NCBI GenBank assembly: GCA_024636215.1
Contig: JAGXHL010000012.1
Location: 1 to 55,084 of the forward strand
From: Deltaproteobacteria bacterium
GTDB lineage: Bacteria > Desulfobacterota > Desulfuromonadia > Desulfuromonadales > BM103
DNA length: 55,084 bases
Direction of reading: 5' to 3'
Shown: in pieces, positions 52,211 to 55,084 of the stretch
How the letters are laid out: each line of letters opens with the position of its first letter
Position numbering within the stretch: position 1 is the stretch's first letter
The notes under the pieces: model-generated
Told to the model about the DNA's origin: nothing
The model's input: only the letters and a program-made list of their open reading frames with translations
Database searches by the model: none
Program-made: the position numbers and the translations under genes

Positions 52211-54592
52211 ATGTCAATGAAGAATCTTTCCGAACGCGATATCTGTACCAAGTACATCACGCCGGCGATCCAGTCGGCCGGGTGGGATATCCATGCCCAG
52301 ATTCGTGAGGAAGTCACTTTCACTGCTGGTCGTATCATCGTTAAAGGCAAGCTGCACACTCGCGGCAAAGCCAAACGAGCCGACTACGTCCTTTATCACA
52401 AACTCAATCAACCCATAGCTGTCATCGAGGCCAAAGACAATAACCACACCGTCGGGCACGGTATGCAACAGGCTCTCGACTATGCCGAGATTCTCGACGT
52501 ACCGTTTGCATTCAGCTCCAATGGTGAGGGTTTCCTTTTTCACGACCGCACGGGACTCTCGAACCCGGTCGAGCGGGAATTGACCCTCGAAGGATTCCCT
52601 ACTCCGGCTGATCTCTGGCTGAGATACAAACAATGGCGTGGTATTGACCCACCCGCTGAAGATGTCGTCGAGCAACCCTATTACACTGACGGCAGCGGAC
52701 GCGAACCACGCTACTATCAACGCGTCGCCATCAACCGGGCAGTAGAGGCGATTGCCAAAGGGCAGGACCGTATCCTGCTGGTCATGGCCACCGGTACCGG
52801 CAAGACCTACACGGCGTTCCAGATTATCTGGCGACTGTGGAAGTCACGCGCCAAGAAACGCATCCTCTTCCTTGCCGATCGCAACATCCTGATTGACCAG
52901 ACCAAGACCAATGACTTCAAGCCGTTCGGTACAGCAATGACCAAGATCGTGAATCGTCAGGCGAACAAAGCGTTTGAAATTTACCTTTCTCTTTATCAGG
53001 CCGTGACCGGGAACGAGGAAGAGCAGAACATCTATAAACAGTTCTCTCCTGATTTCTTTGACTTGGTGGTTATAGACGAATGTCATCGTGGCAGCGCCGC
53101 CGAGGATTCTGCCTGGCGTGAGATTCTTGCTTACTTCTCCAGCGCAACACATATCGGCCTGACGGCGACTCCGAAAGAGACCAAGGAAGTTTCCAATATC
53201 ACTTATTTCGGCGACCCGGTTTACACCTATTCTCTACGCCAGGGAATTGATGATGGTTTCCTCGCACCCTACAAAGTTGTGCGCATCGACATCGATAAGG
53301 ATTTACAGGGCTGGCGGCCTTCATCTGGTCAGGTGGACAAGCATGGAGAACTTATTGAGGATCGTATCTACAACCAGAAGGATTTTGATCGTAATCTGGT
53401 TCTGAATAAGCGTACCCAGTTGGTGGCTGGCAAAGTCACTGAGTTTCTTAAGGCCAATAACCGTTTCGACAAGACCATCGTCTTCTGTGAGGATATCGAT
53501 CACGCCGAGCGTATGCGTCGAGAGTTGGTCAACTGCAATGCTGACCTGGCCGCTGAAAACAGCAAGTACGTGATGAAGATCACCGGTGACGATACCCTCG
53601 GCAAGATGGAACTCGATAATTTCATCGACCCGGAGAGCCGCTATCCGGTTATCGCGACCACTTCTAAATTGATGAATACCGGCGTCGACGCCCAAACCTG
53701 CAAGCTCATCGTCCTCGACCAGACTATCCAGTCGATGACCACCTTTAAACAGATTATCGGCCGCGGTACGCGTATCAACGAGGATTTCGGCAAGTTTTAT
53801 TTCACCATCATGGATTTCAAGAAAGCCACCGAGCTATTTGCGGACTCTGATTTTGATGGTGACCCAGTCGTGGTTTACGAACCGGGTTCTGATGAACCGG
53901 TTACGCCACCGGATGAAGTTGATGGCGAGGAGAGTGGGGACGCAATTGTCGACGAGTTCCCGATACCGGATGACAGTGAAGGCAATGGCTCACGTGTCAA
54001 ATATGTGGTTGACGATGTGCCGGTCTGGGTGGTGGCTGAGCGTATCCAATATTACGGTGCGGATGGCAAGCTGATTACTGAATCGCTCAAAGATTACACC
54101 CGCAAGACGGTGAGAAAGCAATATGCGTCGCTAAACGACTTTATCTGTCGCTGGAGTGAGGCAGATAAGAAGCAGGCGATGATTGCGGAGTTGGAAGAGC
54201 AGGGTGTGCTTCTGGAAGCATTGGCCGACGATGTTGGCAAGGATTTTGGTCCCTTCGACCTGATTTGTCACGTCGCCTTCGGTCAACCACCCCTGACGCG
54301 GCGTGAGAGGGCGGATAACGTCCGAAAACGGAATTACTTCACCAAGTATGGGGAGCAGGCGCGGGTGGTTATGGATGCATTGCTCGATAAGTATGCCGAC
54401 GAGGGTGTCGAGAATATTGAGGATCCGAAGGTACTGCGTATCAACCCGTTTGATAAGTTCGGCACGCCGACTGAAATCATCCGCGCCTTTGGTGGGCTGG
54501 ATCATTATCAGCAGGCTGTGCATGAGTTGGAGGAGGAGATATATCTTCCCGACCGTCATTCCCGCGTAGGCGGGAATCCAGGTTTTGTCTGA
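52211..54592 (+). CDS. hsdR: type I restriction enzyme R subunit, EcoAI/EcoEI-like, with repeat-derived C-terminus
   Basis: A 793-residue ATP-dependent translocase and nuclease subunit. The N-terminal nuclease region (about 5-140) has [22 protein letters not shown], the D...EAK signature. Helicase motifs follow: [13 protein letters not shown] (Walker A), [10 protein letters not shown] (DECH), LTATPK, and [10 protein letters not shown] (motif VI). The last 170 residues match the EcoEI_R_C type C-terminal region that contacts the methylase. The final twelve residues ([12 protein letters not shown]) are encoded by a palindromic repeat, so the natural end seems to have been replaced. GGAGCTTGAT precedes the ATG. 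The M and S genes are not in the window. Confidence 0.9.
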   Translation: MSMKNLSERDICTKYITPAIQSAGWDIHAQIREEVTFTAGRIIVKGKLHTRGKAKRADYVLYHKLNQPIAVIEAKDNNHTVGHGMQQALDYAEILDVPFAFSSNGEGFLFHDRTGLSNPVERELTLEGFPTPADLWLRYKQWRGIDPPAEDVVEQPYYTDGSGREPRYYQRVAINRAVEAIAKGQDRILLVMATGTGKTYTAFQIIWRLWKSRAKKRILFLADRNILIDQTKTNDFKPFGTAMTKIVNRQANKAFEIYLSLYQAVTGNEEEQNIYKQFSPDFFDLVVIDECHRGSAAEDSAWREILAYFSSATHIGLTATPKETKEVSNITYFGDPVYTYSLRQGIDDGFLAPYKVVRIDIDKDLQGWRPSSGQVDKHGELIEDRIYNQKDFDRNLVLNKRTQLVAGKVTEFLKANNRFDKTIVFCEDIDHAERMRRELVNCNADLAAENSKYVMKITGDDTLGKMELDNFIDPESRYPVIATTSKLMNTGVDAQTCKLIVLDQTIQSMTTFKQIIGRGTRINEDFGKFYFTIMDFKKATELFADSDFDGDPVVVYEPGSDEPVTPPDEVDGEESGDAIVDEFPIPDDSEGNGSRVKYVVDDVPVWVVAERIQYYGADGKLITESLKDYTRKTVRKQYASLNDFICRWSEADKKQAMIAELEEQGVLLEALADDVGKDFGPFDLICHVAFGQPPLTRRERADNVRKRNYFTKYGEQARVVMDALLDKYADEGVENIEDPKVLRINPFDKFGTPTEIIRAFGGLDHYQQAVHELEEEIYLPDRHSRVGGNPGFV
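54554..54582 (+). repeat. REP-like palindromic repeat, copy 1 (inside hsdR)
   Basis: A 29-base unit with arms ATTCCCGC and GCGGGAAT around TAG or G-rich centre, flanked by CGTC and CCAGG. It is identical to copy 2, 61 bases further on, and encodes the last residues of HsdR. Confidence 0.88.
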
Positions 54593-54614
54593 TGATGGCA
54601 GGACAGAATTTAAA

Positions 54615-54643
54615 CGTCATTCCCGCGTAGGCGGGAATCCAGG
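54615..54643 (+). repeat. REP-like palindromic repeat, copy 2 (left end of the GIY-YIG unit)
   Basis: Same 29 bases as copy 1. Its last bases CCAGG run into AAGGTGAA, so the repeat supplies part of the ribosome-binding site of the nuclease gene, whose ATG is 8 bases after the repeat. Confidence 0.88.
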
Positions 54644-54651
54644 AAGGTGAA

Positions 54652-54939
54652 ATGAAGCAACCCTGTGTTTACATTCTCGCAAGTCAAAGAAACGGCACCC
54701 TTTACACCGGGGTGACAAGTGACCTGATCAAGCGAGTGTGGGAACACAAAAACCTTCAGACTGAAGGTTTTACCCAAAAATACGCGGTGCACCTTCTGGT
54801 ATATTTCGAACAGCATGAAGACATGAACGCAGCAATCACCCGCGAAAAGCAGATCAAGAGATGGAACCGTGCCTGGAAACTGCGCCTGATAGAAGAGCAG
54901 AATCCGGATTGGGATGATTTGTACGAGACATTGATTTGA
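54652..54939 (+). CDS. GIY-YIG family endonuclease, 95 residues
   Basis: A small stand-alone GIY-YIG nuclease (UvrC N-terminal type, COG2827-like). VYILASQRNGTLYTGVTSDL is the GIY...YIG pair, with catalytic Arg in KRVWEHK and Glu in ITREKQIKRW. No DNA-binding domain is attached. AGGAAGGTGA precedes the ATG. The gene is enclosed by inverted palindromic repeats, 8 bases before the start and 5 bases after the stop codon. Such nucleases have unknown roles; the tight repeat frame suggests they recognise and mobilise or maintain the repeats, as RAYT transposases do for REP elements, but that is inference. Confidence 0.88.
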   Translation: MKQPCVYILASQRNGTLYTGVTSDLIKRVWEHKNLQTEGFTQKYAVHLLVYFEQHEDMNAAITREKQIKRWNRAWKLRLIEEQNPDWDDLYETLI

Positions 54940-54944
54940 ATTTT

Positions 54945-54971
54945 CTGGATTCCCGCCTGCGCGGGAATGAC
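54945..54971 (-). repeat. REP-like palindromic repeat, copy 3, inverted (right end of the GIY-YIG unit)
   Basis: Inverted relative to copies 1 and 2; read on the minus strand it matches them over 27 bases with a single change (C for T in the centre). A degraded half-copy GCGCGGGAATG follows at about 55046-55056. Confidence 0.85.
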
Positions 54972-55084
54972 AAAAATAAGGTGCTACGTGACGGGTCAAG
55001 AGTGCTGAATTTCCGTCACCCGCCACAATCGTTCGAGTACAGGCAGCGCGGGAATGGCAGAACGTAACCACAGAGAATCATCAA

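Larger units (their letters stand above)
54615..54971. mobile_element. candidate mobile unit: GIY-YIG gene bracketed by inverted palindromic repeats
   Basis: Total 357 bases: repeat, nuclease gene, inverted repeat, with almost no other DNA. The ends are themselves palindromic, so each can fold as a hairpin. It follows hsdR, whose tail carries another copy. No target-site duplication could be identified with certainty. The remaining DNA to 55084 contains a TGACGG/CCGTCA inverted pair near 54990-55018 and no gene. Confidence 0.6.

Noticed and set aside
54554..54643. Two identical 29-base repeats separated by 32 bases, the geometry of a minimal CRISPR array
   Set aside because: The repeats are REP-like palindromes, one lies inside hsdR, a third copy is inverted beyond the GIY-YIG gene, and there is no cas gene in the window.
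1..55084. tRNA or rRNA genes
   Set aside because: No cloverleaf-like T-loop sequences with matching arms or rRNA segments were recognised; a covariance search would be needed to exclude a tRNA fully.

Overview
The window looks like chromosomal DNA of a Desulfuromonadales-type deltaproteobacterium (Geobacter, Desulfuromonas or Pelobacter relatives). The evidence is the mix of inner-membrane multiheme c-type cytochromes, a CbcL-like nine-heme cytochrome c/b fusion, a CbcSTU-like tetraheme/FeS/NrfD module, a carD-ispD-ispF block, ATP synthase a and c genes split from the F1 genes, and a large chemosensory gene set. The species cannot be named from sequence alone.

Layout. 1-5.3 kb: cell-envelope and housekeeping genes (NlpC/P60 lipoprotein, rRNA methyltransferase, AAA ATPase, DUF3014 protein, rhomboid protease). 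5.4-9.8 kb: lexA, carD, ispD, ispF, glnS. 9.8-20 kb: a chemosensory cluster (CheR-like fusion, CheW, receptor, CheA-receiver hybrid, CheB, CheY) with cysS inside it, followed by uvrB. 22-25.7 kb: a three-gene lipoprotein/cytochrome operon, a DUF2141 lipoprotein and a UbiD decarboxylase. 25.8-36.4 kb: a respiratory island with a NapC/NirT-type cytochrome, three tandem 48-residue membrane proteins, a CbcSTU-like operon, a DUF2339-like membrane protein, an octaheme cytochrome and a CbcL-like cytochrome. 37-38.7 kb: ATP synthase Fo genes (atpZ, atpI, atpB, atpE). 38.8-41.7 kb: a MITE-like element, an S4 protein, a DEAD-box helicase and a TPR protein. 42-50 kb: a phosphate-type binding protein, a second receptor, a metallo-beta-lactamase-fold enzyme, a large unknown protein and an EF-G paralogue. 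50-55 kb: a 38-residue membrane protein, malic enzyme, a type I restriction R subunit, and a GIY-YIG nuclease gene enclosed by inverted palindromic repeats.

How it works together. The respiratory island carries three different kinds of candidate menaquinol-oxidising membrane module next to the Fo part of ATP synthase. Five copies of a GTATAC-N-GTATAC-like palindrome lie in front of the cytochrome and Fo genes, which suggests one regulator over electron transfer and energy conservation. The chemosensory cluster has an unusual receptor with the same sensor domain outside and inside the membrane, and a CheR whose receiver domain has lost its phosphorylation site.

The strongest candidates for something undescribed are the repeat-enclosed GIY-YIG unit at the right end (with one repeat copy forming the C-terminus of hsdR), the tandem 48-residue membrane proteins, and the shared palindrome series. 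No tRNA, rRNA or CRISPR array was recognised.
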